From assembly GCF_029946515.1 (NCBI RefSeq), contig NZ_JARZHH010000011.1, positions 124,001 to 188,000 of the forward strand: a DNA stretch of 64,000 nucleotides. The letters run 5' to 3'. This document shows, piece after piece, positions 47,309 to 58,400 of this stretch. Under the pieces are notes generated by a model, which searched no databases, had not been told where the DNA came from, and worked only from the letters and a program-made list of their open reading frames with translations. The position numbers and the translations under genes are program-made. The DNA comes from Polyangium sp. 6x1. Lineage in GTDB: Bacteria > Myxococcota_A > Polyangia > Polyangiales > Polyangiaceae. Position 1 is the stretch's first letter. Each line of letters starts with the position of its first letter.

Positions 47309-48100
47309 GTGGATTTTCTGTCCCCGGGCAACGGCGAGCCGCGTGAGGGCCGCGTGTTTCGGTGGGTCGCGTTCGTCGCGTCCGCCGCCCTCGTCGCCGC
47401 GTGCCTGCGGTTTGCCCTGCACAAACCGATCGTCGCCGCCGCCGTGATCGGCATCGTCGTCGCGGCGTCGGTCGGCCGGTGGCTGTCGCGCAGGCGCCTG
47501 CGTCGCGTGCTGCGCTCGGGCGACGTGATCGCGGTCCTGCGGAGCTGGGCGGGCACGCTCGAACGTGTCCCCTACCCGGCCACGATGGCGCCGCTCATGG
47601 CGGCCACCGCGTTCGCCGCGTGCGGCTGGATCGACAAGGCGCGCGCCGCGCTCGCCGCCGCCGAGCGAGGGCCCGTGTGGGAAGCGGCGATCGAACATCG
47701 CCTCTTCCTCGACACGTTGCTCCTCACGTTCGAGGGCGACCGCGACGCCGCGCTCGAAAAAGGCCGCCGCCTCGTCCGTTTGCCTCTGCCCCGCGGAGCG
47801 AGCGCGCTCAGGGACCGCGTCCTCGCCTTGCGCTCCGCCGCGTTCGCGCTCGCGCGCGCCTTCGCGCATCAGAGCGAGCCCGGCGACGACGAGCTGCTCG
47901 AACGGGCGAGCGAGAACAGCCCGCTCGTCTTCTGGGCGATGCGGTACGCGGCGGCCGTCATCGCGATCGATCACGGCGACCACGACAAGGCCACGCGCCT
48001 GCTCGTGGGCGCGCCGCCCTGGCCGGAGGAGTCGATCTTCCGCGCCTTCCACCTGGAGATCGAGGAGCGCGCGCGGCTCGCGCCGTCGGCTTGTTCGTGA
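47309..48100 (+). CDS. Membrane-anchored hypothetical protein
   Basis: A GTG at 47309 begins a 263-residue protein with two hydrophobic helices near residues 18-60 (WVAFVASAALVAACLRFAL, AAAVIGIVVAASVGRWL), then a cytosolic part of about 200 residues that looks helical, with TPR-like segments (ACGWIDKARAALAAAERG, DHGDHDKATRLLVGAPP). I recognise no family. A weak Shine-Dalgarno makes the start uncertain. It lies between the SRP RNA and terC. Confidence 0.62.
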   Translation: MDFLSPGNGEPREGRVFRWVAFVASAALVAACLRFALHKPIVAAAVIGIVVAASVGRWLSRRRLRRVLRSGDVIAVLRSWAGTLERVPYPATMAPLMAATAFAACGWIDKARAALAAAERGPVWEAAIEHRLFLDTLLLTFEGDRDAALEKGRRLVRLPLPRGASALRDRVLALRSAAFALARAFAHQSEPGDDELLERASENSPLVFWAMRYAAAVIAIDHGDHDKATRLLVGAPPWPEESIFRAFHLEIEERARLAPSACS

Positions 48101-48164
48101 ACGAACGATGCGCGCACGAGGTCGTTCGGCAGCCGAACGGCCGCCGTGCTAGAGCGAGCGCCTG

Positions 48165-48922
<758 letters not shown>

Positions 48923-48926
<4 letters not shown>

Positions 48927-49471
48927 TCCGCGCTCTTCATCTCGCCGCGCTCGCCGCTTCGATGCTCGCCCTCGCGGGTTGTCCCGAGGGCTCCGCCGCC
49001 GTCGCGCAAAACGCCGACGCAGGAGCGCCCGTCGACGCGGGCGCCTCGGACGCACAGGGCACGGTCCCTTGGCAGTCGTCGTCGTCCGCGCCTGCGTCTC
49101 CGCCTGCCGAGCCGAGCGGCGAGCGCGCCTCGCTCGAGCTCCTTCAGCTCACGCTCACGTCCGACGTGCAGAAGAAGGAGCCCGTCGACACGCTCGACGC
49201 CGCGCCTCCCGGGACGCGCGTCTACGCGCACCTGAAGCTGCGCAACCGCTCGCAGGACAAGCGCAAGGTGCACGTCGACTTCCTCGTGAACGGCAAGCTC
49301 CGCACGCCGCTCGACCTCACCGTCGAGCCGTCGTGGTCGTTCCGCACCTGGGGCTACAACACGATGCAAGCCGGCGACACCGGCGAGCTCGAAGTGCGCG
49401 TGCTCGACGACAGCGGCGCGACGCTCACCACGGCGCGGCTGCCCATCAAGGCCAAGTCGAAGGCCAAGTAG
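48923..49471 (+). CDS. Lipoprotein with DUF2914-like domain
   Basis: The GTG at 48923, overlapping the terC stop, gives 182 residues with lipobox LAGC and an Ala/Ser/Pro linker. The C-terminal 100 residues (GTRVYAHLKLRNRS, WSFRTWGYNTMQAGDTGELEVRVLDDSG) resemble DUF2914, a beta-sandwich of unknown function with a conserved aromatic pair. Translational coupling with terC suggests shared expression. Confidence 0.68.
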
Positions 49472-49510
49472 GCGCCGCGCGCGTGGCGCGCCGTCTTCGC
49501 GCTGCTTCGT

Positions 49511-50131
49511 TCAGCCGCAGCGCCTCCAGTGGAGCCGCAGCACCTCCATGCCCCACACCGGCGTGAGCTGGATGCGGCCCGCGCCCGTTGCGCTTCCGAG
49601 CGTGCTCACGTTCACGGCGGTGCGGATGTTGAGCGGCCGCTGCGCCCCGCACGGCGAGAACGGACCCACCGCGCCAGCCGGCTCGCGCAGCACGAAGCGC
49701 TCCGCGAACGGACCGCGCAGCGTCGTCTGCACCGGGTTCTCGCCGAGCTCACCCGTGAAGTACCGCTCGACGTCGACCGTCGCGGTGACGCCGTCGTCGA
49801 GCTCCGCGGAGCCGCGGTACCCGTACTCGTTCGTCACGGCGTACGACCAGCCCGGCGTGTGATCGAGTTCGAGGATCACCTGGCAAAACACACGTTGCGC
49901 CGAGAGCGGCACGCCGGGCCCTGCGGAGGCCGCGAGCGCGCCGTCGAGCAGGACGATGTGCTGACCGTCGCTGCCGAGGACCGCCCGCACCGCACCTGAC
50001 GGGCATCCGGTGCCGAGCGCCGTGATCGAGCGGAGAGAGACCTCGGGCGGCGTCTCTGCCTTCGCGATGGCGGGCGTGACGAGCGCCGAGAGCCCGAGCC
50101 CGAAGAACACCCGAGCGGACGTCTTTTTCAT
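49511..50131 (-). CDS. DUF4360 secreted protein
   Basis: The ATG at 50131 gives 206 residues starting with a signal peptide (KKTSARVFFGLGLSALVTPAIAKA). The mature protein begins with ALGTGCPSGAVRAV, the DUF4360 hallmark, and has four more Cys (VFCQVIL, FSPCGAQ, the final RRCG), a probable disulfide set. DUF4360 occurs in secreted proteins of actinobacteria and fungi; function is unknown. It is divergent from ppc. Confidence 0.78.
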   Translation of the reverse strand: MKKTSARVFFGLGLSALVTPAIAKAETPPEVSLRSITALGTGCPSGAVRAVLGSDGQHIVLLDGALAASAGPGVPLSAQRVFCQVILELDHTPGWSYAVTNEYGYRGSAELDDGVTATVDVERYFTGELGENPVQTTLRGPFAERFVLREPAGAVGPFSPCGAQRPLNIRTAVNVSTLGSATGAGRIQLTPVWGMEVLRLHWRRCG

Positions 50132-50341
50132 GGAATCCTCCCCTGGGGCCCGTGCCCCGGTATCGATGTGGGCGGCGCGCGCGCCTCGCACGCCGGCCGT
50201 GAGCACCTCGAGCCGATCGAGCTCGTCGGCAAGGCGATCCGCGCCGGACTCGTTCGCTCTGTTCACCACGGATTCCCGGGGAAAAACCGATTCGCCCGTT
50301 CGCCGTCATCTTCGTCTTCGGCTCGGCGTACACTCCGCGGT

Positions 50342-53074
50342 ATGAGCCGCGAGGTCGACGCACCGCTCCGCTCCGACGTCCGTTTCCTCGGTCGCTTGCT
50401 CGGCGAGGTGCTCGTCGAGCAAGAGGGCGAGGCGCTCTTCTCCGTGGAAGAGGTGATCCGCAAGCTCTCGATCCGCAGGCGTCGAGGGCCCCGCGCGGGC
50501 AGGTCCGAGGCGCAGAAGGAACTCGTGCGGCAGCTCGAAGCACTGCCGATCGAGCAAGCCGAGCCCGTGCTTCGCGCGTTCGCGATGTACTTCCGCCTCG
50601 TCAACATCGCCGAGCAGCACCACCGCATCCGGCGCGCGCGCGCCCACGCGAGCAGCCCCGGCGAACCGCCGCAACGTGGCTCGCTCGCCGCCGTGATGCT
50701 CGCCGCGAAGAGCGCCGGCGTCTCGGCCGATGCGATGCGCGAGGCGCTCGCGCGGCTCGAAGTCACCCTCACCCTGACGGCGCATCCCACGGAGGCGATG
50801 CGACGCACGGTGCTCGAAAAACTCTACCGCGTCGCGCGGCGCCTCGAAGAGCGCGACCGATGCCGCCTGCTCCCGCGGGAGGAAGAAGAAGCACGCGCGG
50901 CCATCCGCGAGGAGATCACGCTGCTCTGGCAGACGGACGAGGTGCGTCGCGAAAAACCCACCGTCGGCGACGAGGTGAAGAACGTCCTCTGGTACGTCGA
51001 GGAGATCTTCTGGGACCTCTTGCCCGAGCTGCCGCTCGAGCTCGGGCGCGCGTTCGAACGTGCGTACGGCGAACCGCTCGACACGCTGCCGATGCCGCTC
51101 CGGATTCACGCCTGGCCCGGCGGCGACATGGACGGCAATCCGAACGTCACGCCGGAGGTCGTCGAGGATGCGCTCCGCGGGTATCGCGCCCGAGGCCTTC
51201 GGCGATGGCTCGGCGCCGTGCGCGAGCTCGGCGGAGCGCTCTCGCAGTCGGCGCGGCACGCGCGTGTGCCCGAGGCGCTCATCACTTCGCTCGCGGCCGA
51301 TGCGATCGCGATGCCCGGCGTGGCCGCGCAAGAGAGCGCGCAGACCGAGGGCGAGCCGTGGCGGCGCAAGCTGCGCTTCGTGGAGGCGCGGCTCGCGGCA
51401 GCGCTCGAAGGCGTGGAGCAGGAGCGGCACGCGGCGAGGCAACGCGCGCCGCAGTCCCGGAGCATTCCGCCGCTCTCGCGGGGTCATGCGAGCGCGATCG
51501 GCAGTCACGCCGAGCTCGGCGTCGCGTACCGCACGACCGAGGAGCTCCATCGCGACCTCCTGCTCATCGCCGACACGCTGCGCGAGGCGAACGCCTCGAA
51601 CGCGGGGGAGAAGCGGGCGCGCGCGCTCGCCGAACGGGTGCGTGTGCTCGGCTTGTCGATCGCCGAGCTCGAGCTTCGCGCGCCCGCGGAGGACGCGGTG
51701 GCCGCGGCGGCGTGGCTCGCGGGCGGCGGCGAGGAGACGCCCGGCGCCGCGCGCCTGCTGGCCGCGCTCCGCAAGCTCGCCGAGGCCCAGCGCGAATATG
51801 GCGAGCGCGCGTCCCGCACGCTGATCCTCTCCATGACCCAGCGCGCGGAGGACATCCTCGCGGCGCTCACGCTGGCGCGTGCCGCGGGATTGTACGACGT
51901 CGACAAACAGGCCGTCACGGTCGACATCGTCCCGCTTTTCGAGACGCACGACGCGCTCGTCTCCGCGCCGACCATTCTGCGCACGCTGCTCGCGCACCCC
52001 GAGTATCGCCGCCACCTCGCCGCCCGCGGCGCGCAGGAGGTCATGGTCGGCTACAGCGACTCCGGCAAGGAAGTCGGGCTCCTCTCGGCGTCCTTCGCGC
52101 TCCGCAAGGCGCAGACGGAGCTCGCGAAGGTCTCGCGCGAGGCGCGCATCGCGCTCCGCGTGTTCCACGGCCGCGGTGAATCCGTCGCGCGCGGCGGAGG
52201 GCCTGCGCAGCAGGCCATATTGGCGCTCCCCGCGGGCAGCGTGGCCGGGCGGTACAAGGCGACCGAGCAAGGCGAGGCGCTCGACCACAAATATGCGCGT
52301 CCCGAGCTCGCCCTGCGCACGCTCGAGCTCGTGGTCGGCGGCGCCCTCTTGCATACCCTCGGCGCCGAGGAGCGCTCCTCCGAGGAGGACGAGCGTCGTT
52401 ACATGGAGGCCTTCGAGGAGCTCGCCGAGGAAGGGCGGCGCGTCTATCGCACGCTCGTCTGGGAAAACCCTCGCTTCGTCGATTTCTTCACCACGGCGAC
52501 CCCGGTCGACGAAATCGCGCGATTGCCGATCGGCTCACGCCCGAGCAAGCGCAAGACCGGCGGCCTCGAAGCGCTGCGCGCGATCCCCTGGGTCTTCGGC
52601 TGGACGCAGACGCGCGCGATCCTTCCCGGCTGGTATGGCGTCGGCAGCGCGCTCGACGCATTCGCGCAGCGTGAGGGCGGCGCCGAGCTGCTCGTCGAAA
52701 TGACGAAAAAGTGGCCCTTCTTCCGGACCGTGCTCGACAACGTGCAAATGGTGCTGGCGAAGAGCGACATGGAGATCGCCGCCCGGTATGCCGCCCTCGC
52801 CTCGCCCGCGACCCGCAAGGCCGTCTGGCCGGCGATCGAGGAGGAGCACGCGCGCACGGTGGAGTGGATCAAGCGCCTCTTCGGCGTGAAGCGATTGCTC
52901 GACGGAAACCCCACGTTGCAGAGGTCGATCGACCTCCGCAACCCGTACGTGGACCCGATGTCGTTCTTGCAGGTGGCGCTGCTTCGCCGGAAGCGGGCGG
53001 GGGACACGTGCTGCGACCGGGCGATCCTGCTCTCCATCAATGGGATCGCCGCGGGAATGCGCAATACCGGCTAG
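50342..53074 (+). CDS. ppc: Phosphoenolpyruvate carboxylase
   Basis: From the ATG at 50342 this 910-residue enzyme has the PEPC signatures LTAHPTEAMRR (catalytic His), the loop GYSDSGKEVG, VFHGRGESVARGGGP and MVLAKSDM, and ends MRNTG, the conserved PEPC C-terminus needed for allosteric control. It carboxylates phosphoenolpyruvate to oxaloacetate, feeding the TCA cycle. Length is typical of bacterial PEPC. Its stop overlaps the stop of the convergent gene in CTAG. A longer frame from 50168 is not conserved. Confidence 0.96.
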   Translation: MSREVDAPLRSDVRFLGRLLGEVLVEQEGEALFSVEEVIRKLSIRRRRGPRAGRSEAQKELVRQLEALPIEQAEPVLRAFAMYFRLVNIAEQHHRIRRARAHASSPGEPPQRGSLAAVMLAAKSAGVSADAMREALARLEVTLTLTAHPTEAMRRTVLEKLYRVARRLEERDRCRLLPREEEEARAAIREEITLLWQTDEVRREKPTVGDEVKNVLWYVEEIFWDLLPELPLELGRAFERAYGEPLDTLPMPLRIHAWPGGDMDGNPNVTPEVVEDALRGYRARGLRRWLGAVRELGGALSQSARHARVPEALITSLAADAIAMPGVAAQESAQTEGEPWRRKLRFVEARLAAALEGVEQERHAARQRAPQSRSIPPLSRGHASAIGSHAELGVAYRTTEELHRDLLLIADTLREANASNAGEKRARALAERVRVLGLSIAELELRAPAEDAVAAAAWLAGGGEETPGAARLLAALRKLAEAQREYGERASRTLILSMTQRAEDILAALTLARAAGLYDVDKQAVTVDIVPLFETHDALVSAPTILRTLLAHPEYRRHLAARGAQEVMVGYSDSGKEVGLLSASFALRKAQTELAKVSREARIALRVFHGRGESVARGGGPAQQAILALPAGSVAGRYKATEQGEALDHKYARPELALRTLELVVGGALLHTLGAEERSSEEDERRYMEAFEELAEEGRRVYRTLVWENPRFVDFFTTATPVDEIARLPIGSRPSKRKTGGLEALRAIPWVFGWTQTRAILPGWYGVGSALDAFAQREGGAELLVEMTKKWPFFRTVLDNVQMVLAKSDMEIAARYAALASPATRKAVWPAIEEEHARTVEWIKRLFGVKRLLDGNPTLQRSIDLRNPYVDPMSFLQVALLRRKRAGDTCCDRAILLSINGIAAGMRNTG

Positions 53075-53832
53075 AACAGGCGGTTTCCGTCGAGATCGCA
53101 GCCGGGCTCGCCGGGCAGACACTTGCCGCCGCCGGGCTTCGGGCCCTCGTTTTGCTTGGGCGCCGGCCCCCTCTGCCCCGGGCGCGCCGCCGGGGCCTCG
53201 TTCGCCGCGTTCTTCGCCTCTTCGAGCTCGCGCGCCCGGCGCTTCTCCTCTTCGAGCCGCGCCGCGGTCTCGTCGAGGCGCTTTCCATTCGCGTCGAGCT
53301 TCGCGCGCAGGCGCGCCGCCTCCTCGCGCGTCGCCTCGACCTCCGCCGACTGGTTCGCCAGGGACGCGTCCTGATCCGGCTTGATCTTGCCGAAATACAG
53401 GCCCAGCCCGCTGCCGAGCAGCGCCGCGGCGCCCACCACGCACGAGACCAGGGCGCGCTTCAGCTTCTTTTTCTTCTCGTCCTCGCGCAGCGCCGCGAGC
53501 GCCCGCTCGTGCTCGTCGGCCTTGCGCATCATCTCCATCCGGGCCTGCGCCTCGACCTCGGCGCGCGCGCGCTCCACCTCCGCGAGCCGCAGCGCCTCGA
53601 GCCGGGCCGCCTCCTCGCGCCGCACCGCTTCTTCCCGGGCGATCCGCTCGGCCTCGGCGCGCGCCTGCTGCTGCAACGCCTCCGCCTCGCGCCGCGCCGC
53701 CTCTTGCCGGGCGATTCGCTCGGCCTCGACACGCGCGCGCGCGGCCTCTTCTTCCTCGCGCATCGCCTGGTCATGCAGAGAAAGGAGCTGGTTCAGCGAA
53801 AAAAGGACGGAGTTGTCTCGCGTGGCAGCCAT
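53071..53832 (-). CDS. Coiled-coil protein with one membrane helix
   Basis: The ATG at 53832 gives 253 residues. Residues 25-125 are a Glu/Ala/Arg coiled coil with repeated EAERIA and REEA motifs, residues about 133-155 a membrane helix (ALVSCVVGAAALLGSGLGLYFG), then a second coiled coil (EATREEAARLRAKLD) and a Gly/Pro-rich tail with CLPGEPGC near the C-terminus. No family recognised. The tail CxxxxxxC could be a disulfide or metal site. Confidence 0.68.
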   Translation of the reverse strand: MAATRDNSVLFSLNQLLSLHDQAMREEEEAARARVEAERIARQEAARREAEALQQQARAEAERIAREEAVRREEAARLEALRLAEVERARAEVEAQARMEMMRKADEHERALAALREDEKKKKLKRALVSCVVGAAALLGSGLGLYFGKIKPDQDASLANQSAEVEATREEAARLRAKLDANGKRLDETAARLEEEKRRARELEEAKNAANEAPAARPGQRGPAPKQNEGPKPGGGKCLPGEPGCDLDGNRLF

Positions 53833-54002
53833 GGGGGAATGCCTCCCGATAGGGCAAAAGATCACGACATCGACGCGGCACCGCCGAGGCGGCCATCACG
53901 TCGTGCGCATGGATTGGACGCGCAGCCCCCGTGGAACTTTGAACCCATCCGGTAAATTTTTCGCCAGTCGCGTCCGTGTGGGGTGGGCGGCGCGGATACG
54001 CC

Positions 54003-54404
54003 TCAGTCGCGGCACATGTCGCTCGGGCGGCAGTCGGCCATCGCGCTGAGGGTGTCGAAGGTTGCGTCGCAGCCGGACGTGTTGATCTCGCTCAGACACT
54101 CCGAGAGCTCCTCCTGATCGATGCCCTCGGTGCATCCGTACAGGTTCAGGTCCTGCCGCTCGTTTTTTCGCACGGATTGGAGGCACGCATCGCGGTTCGC
54201 GAAGCGCTCTCCCTGGCCGATCTGGTTGCAGCGCATGGCGCGGTCGCAGCGCGCATCGGCCAGCGATTGCAGGGCCCGGTTGACGTCGCTGCGGGGCGAT
54301 TCGCCGAGGGCGCGGTCCTCGCGGCGGCATGCGCCGAGCGCGACACTGGCCCCGAGGACGACGAACAGCAGAGCGGGAGCGTAGTGGGTTCTGGTCTTCG
54401 CCAT
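54003..54404 (-). CDS. Small Cys-rich lipoprotein (DUF6184-like)
   Basis: The ATG at 54404 gives 133 residues with lipobox LGAC. The mature part has eight Cys with spacing RCDRAMRCNQIG, ACLQS, YGCTEG, ECLSEINTSGCD, DCRPSDMC, resembling the family that includes the 22916 lipoprotein; DUF6184 is my best guess. Probably disulfide-bonded and surface-exposed. Function unknown. It is divergent from the hydroxylase gene. Confidence 0.65.
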   Translation of the reverse strand: MAKTRTHYAPALLFVVLGASVALGACRREDRALGESPRSDVNRALQSLADARCDRAMRCNQIGQGERFANRDACLQSVRKNERQDLNLYGCTEGIDQEELSECLSEINTSGCDATFDTLSAMADCRPSDMCRD

Positions 54405-54566
54405 GTCGCGCCCGCGGTGCAATCGGGGCGCCAGCGTCGCGCCGCGCAGGACGGCACGAGATGGCAGCGGACGGACGTCGCGAAGGGCCTGAGAGCGCGG
54501 ACGGACCGAGCGAGCCCGACCACCGGATCTCTTGAATGCGCGGCCTTTCGCCGCTACGGGTGGAAC

Positions 54567-55352
54567 ATGCCCGACCTTCTTATCCGAGCCTCCTTGCCCG
54601 AGCTGGCCTTGATCGTGCTCGCCTTCTTCGGGGGTTTGACGATCTTCAACGTGCCGATCGGGTTCGCGCTCGAGCGCCTGTTCCGGCACCGCCGCATTTA
54701 CGACGTACCCCTCGCGGCGGGCCAGTACCGCTTCGAGCTCGTGGGAAACCTCGTCTTTCTCGCGGTCGTCGTGACGACGTTCACGGCCGTGCTCTCCTCG
54801 GGCCTCGTGCGCTTCGGCGAGACCTCGCTCGTGCGGGACGGCCTCACGTTCTTCACGATGTCCGCAGGTTTTCAGGTGTTTTATTACTTTCTCCATCGGG
54901 CCATGCACCACCGCACGCTCGTGCGGTTTCACAGGTGGCATCATCGCTCCCACGTGACGACGCCGCTCACGGGTCAATCGATGAGCTTCGTCGAGTCGTG
55001 CGCCTGGATGATCGGGTATGCCGGGCTGCCACTCGCCATGTCGTACGTCGCGCCGATCGGCTTCTGGGGCTGGGCCGCGTATCTCGTCGTCAACGTCGGC
55101 GGCAACATCGTCGGGCACGCGAACGTGGAGATCACGCGCTCCATGAAGGGCATCCGGTGGCGCTCGATCAACGCGAATCCGTTCGTGTATCACGCGCTCC
55201 ATCACGCCCGCTGGACAGGCCATTACAGCTTCCAGTCCGCGATCATGGATCGGCTCTGCGGCACCGAATGGAAGGACTGGCCGGTCCTCCTCCAGCGCGT
55301 CATGGACGGCCATCCGATGAAGAGCCTCAAGGAGCGCGCCGATCCGTCCTGA
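54567..55352 (+). CDS. Sterol desaturase/fatty acid hydroxylase superfamily protein
   Basis: The ATG at 54567 gives 261 residues with four or more membrane helices and the three di-iron histidine boxes: HRAMHH, HRWHHRSH and ALHHARWTGHY. The superfamily inserts oxygen or double bonds into lipids, sterols or carotenoids. Some relatives act on sterol or hopanoid precursors, plausible in myxobacteria, but no such genes are adjacent. The long frame from 53976 is not conserved. Confidence 0.86.
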   Translation: MPDLLIRASLPELALIVLAFFGGLTIFNVPIGFALERLFRHRRIYDVPLAAGQYRFELVGNLVFLAVVVTTFTAVLSSGLVRFGETSLVRDGLTFFTMSAGFQVFYYFLHRAMHHRTLVRFHRWHHRSHVTTPLTGQSMSFVESCAWMIGYAGLPLAMSYVAPIGFWGWAAYLVVNVGGNIVGHANVEITRSMKGIRWRSINANPFVYHALHHARWTGHYSFQSAIMDRLCGTEWKDWPVLLQRVMDGHPMKSLKERADPS

Positions 55353-55450
55353 CCCGGCCGTCCAGGACCTACCGCCGCATGGGAAAAAAGCACGACCACG
55401 CCGCTCCGCTCCCCTGTGCCGGCCAAACGCAAATCGGATAGTCTGCGTCC

Positions 55451-58400
55451 GTGCCGGCAAACCCTCCCCTCGACAGGCCCTCCATCGACGAGCTCGAGAT
55501 CTCGGACGCGGAGATCGCCTCCTTCCGCGACGCGCCGCCTCCGCCGCCGCCGGCGGCACGCCCCGCGCTCACGCCCGCGTCGCTCCCGCTCGTCCAGCGC
55601 ACGGCCTACGCCATCAGCGGCGTCTTCGCCGAGGGCGGGATCGGCCGCATCATGAAGGCGCGTGATACGCGGCTCGACCGCACGGTCGCCATCAAGGAGC
55701 TGCTCTCCACCGACGCGGCCGAGGCCGAACGCTTCGTCTACGAGGCGATCATCACGGCGCGCCTGCAGCACCCCTCGATCGTCCCCGTGCACGAGGCCGG
55801 CCGCTGGCCGACGGGCGAGCCGTTCTACGCGATGAAGCTCATCACGGGCAAACCCCTCGGCGACGTGATGAACGAGGCGCACACGCTCGAACAGCGCCTC
55901 GCCCTGCTCCCGCACCTGCTCGCCGTGGCCGACGCGATGGCGTATGCGCATAGCCAGCGGATCGTCCATCGCGACCTCAAGCCGGCGAACGTCCTCGTGG
56001 GTCGGTTCGGCGAGACCGTGGTCATCGATTGGGGCCTCGCGAAGGACCTGAACGACGCCTTCGCCGAGCCGCTCTCCGGCAGACCCCGGCCGCCGGCGTC
56101 CGAGGAGAAATCGGTCAGCAGGAGCGCGAATTTGACGTCGGTCGGCGCGATCATGGGCACGCCCGCGTACATGCCCCCCGAGCAGGCCATGGCCAAACCC
56201 GTGGACGAGCGCGCGGACGTGTATGCGATCGGCGCGCTCATGTATCGCGCGCTCTCCGGCGTGGCCCCGTACGACGTCCCGGGCGGGGACGTGATCGACG
56301 TGGCCCTCAAGGTCCTCGAAGCGCCGCCCGTGCCGCTCGCCGAACGGCAAAAAGGGATCCCCGAGGACCTGCTCGCCATCGTGGAGAAAGCGATGGCCCG
56401 CGACGCGGCGAAGCGATATCCGACGGCGAAGGAGCTGGCCGACGACCTGCGCCGATTCCAGATGGGCCAGTTCGTCGCGGCACACACGTATTCGCGCGGC
56501 GAGATCGTCCGCCGCTTCATCAAGCGCCGCCGCACGCCGCTCCTCGTGGGCCTCGTCGGCGTCGTGGCCCTCTCGGTCGTCGGTATCTTGAGCCTCACGC
56601 GCATCATCCAGGAGCGCAATCGAGCGCAGGCGAACGAGATCGAGGCGCAGCAGCAAAAGGCCGAGGCCCAGGCGCAGCGCCTCGAAGCCCAGCAAAAGCA
56701 TGCCGAGGCCACGAAGCGCGCCGACGAGCTCACGATCTCGCAGGCCCGCGGCCTCATGGAGCGGGACCCGAGCCAGGCCATCGCGTGGCTGAAGACGCTC
56801 TCGCCGAACAGCCCGCGTTTCCCCGCCGCGCGCACGCTCGCCGCCGACGCGCTCGCGCGCGGCATCGGAAAGGTCTTCCGGGCGCACAACGGCGGCATCA
56901 ACGCGGTCGCGTTCGCGCCCGACGGCCGCACCATTGCGACCGCGAGCGACGATCGCACCGTGCGGGTCTGGGACGTCGAGGCGGGCACGCACAAGGTCCT
57001 CGCGGGCCACGGCGACGAGGTCTGGGCCGCGGCATTCTCGCCCGACGGAAAGCTCCTCGCCACGGGCGGCAAGGACAAGAGCGTGCGGCTCTGGGACCTC
57101 GCGTCGGGCACCTCGCGCATCCTCGCGGGCCACGAGCAGTGGATCACGAGCATCCGCTTCTCCGCGAACGGCCAATGGCTCACCTCGCAGGGCTTCGGCG
57201 ACGGCGTCTTCCTCTGGAACGTCGCGGCCGGGACGGGAAAGCGGGTCGCCGTGAACACGGGCATCGAATTGAGCCGCGGCGCGGTCTTTTCGAGGGACGG
57301 GCGCATGCTCGTCCTCGTCGAGAAGGGAAAACTCGTCGTCTGGGATCTCGCGACGGACAACAGCCGCAGTTTCTCCGGCCAAACCTCGACCTGCACCAGC
57401 ATCGCGGTCTCCGGCGACGGGCTGTTCGTGGTCACGGGCGGCGTCGACGGCTCGCTTCGGCTCTGGAACACCTCGAAGGGCGCGCTCCGCACGTTCCCCG
57501 GCCACACGAAGGAGGTCACGGCGCTCGCGTTCTTGCCGAACGGAACCGCGTTCGTCTCCGGCGCGAAGGACCGCGCGGTTCGTTTTGCGGATCTCTCGAA
57601 TGGCGCGACCCGGCTGCTCGGCCAGTACGGCGGCGAGGTCAAGACGCTCGCGGTCTCGCCCGACGGCAGCCGCGTCGCCGCCGTGGGGCAGGACCGCAAC
57701 GTGGTCCTGTGGGACGTCAGCAATGGCCAGCGCCGCACGCTCGGCGGATTCCAGGATTGGCTCGGCCTCCACGGCGTCGCGTTCTCGCCCGACGGAAAGC
57801 GCCTCGCCGCGGCCGGGTTCGACCAGACGATGCGGGTCTGGGAGCTCGGCACGCAGATCGATCGGGTGGTCGGCGAGCACGAGGGCGCGGCCACGACCGC
57901 GGCCTTCCTGCCCGACGGAAAACGCGTCGTCTCGGCGGCGGACGACGGCACGGTGCGCCTCTTCGATCTCGCCTCGGGCGCGCCGCAAATCGTCGATCGG
58001 CACAGCGGCAAGGTCAGCGACCTGCGGGTTTTTCCAGATGGAACCGCGATCGCCTCCGCCGGCGAGGACGGCGCCGTGCGGATCGCCTCGCTCGCGGGCG
58101 AGCCGCCCAAGGTATTGCGCGGCCATGCGGGGCGCGTGGCGCGCATTGCGATCGCGCCCGACGGAAAGCACCTCGCCTCCGGCGGCGCCGACAAAAAGGT
58201 CCGGCTCTGGGACGTCGCCACGGGGCAAGCCGAGGTCCTCTTCGAGCACGAAAAACCCGTCGAGACGCTCGCGTTCTCGCCGGACGGCGCGGTCCTCGCC
58301 ACGGGCGGCGCCGACAAGACCGTGCGCATTTATCGATTCGCGACGAAAGAAGCGAAGACGCTCGGCAGCTACGAGCGCCCGGTCCGCGCGGTCGCGTTTT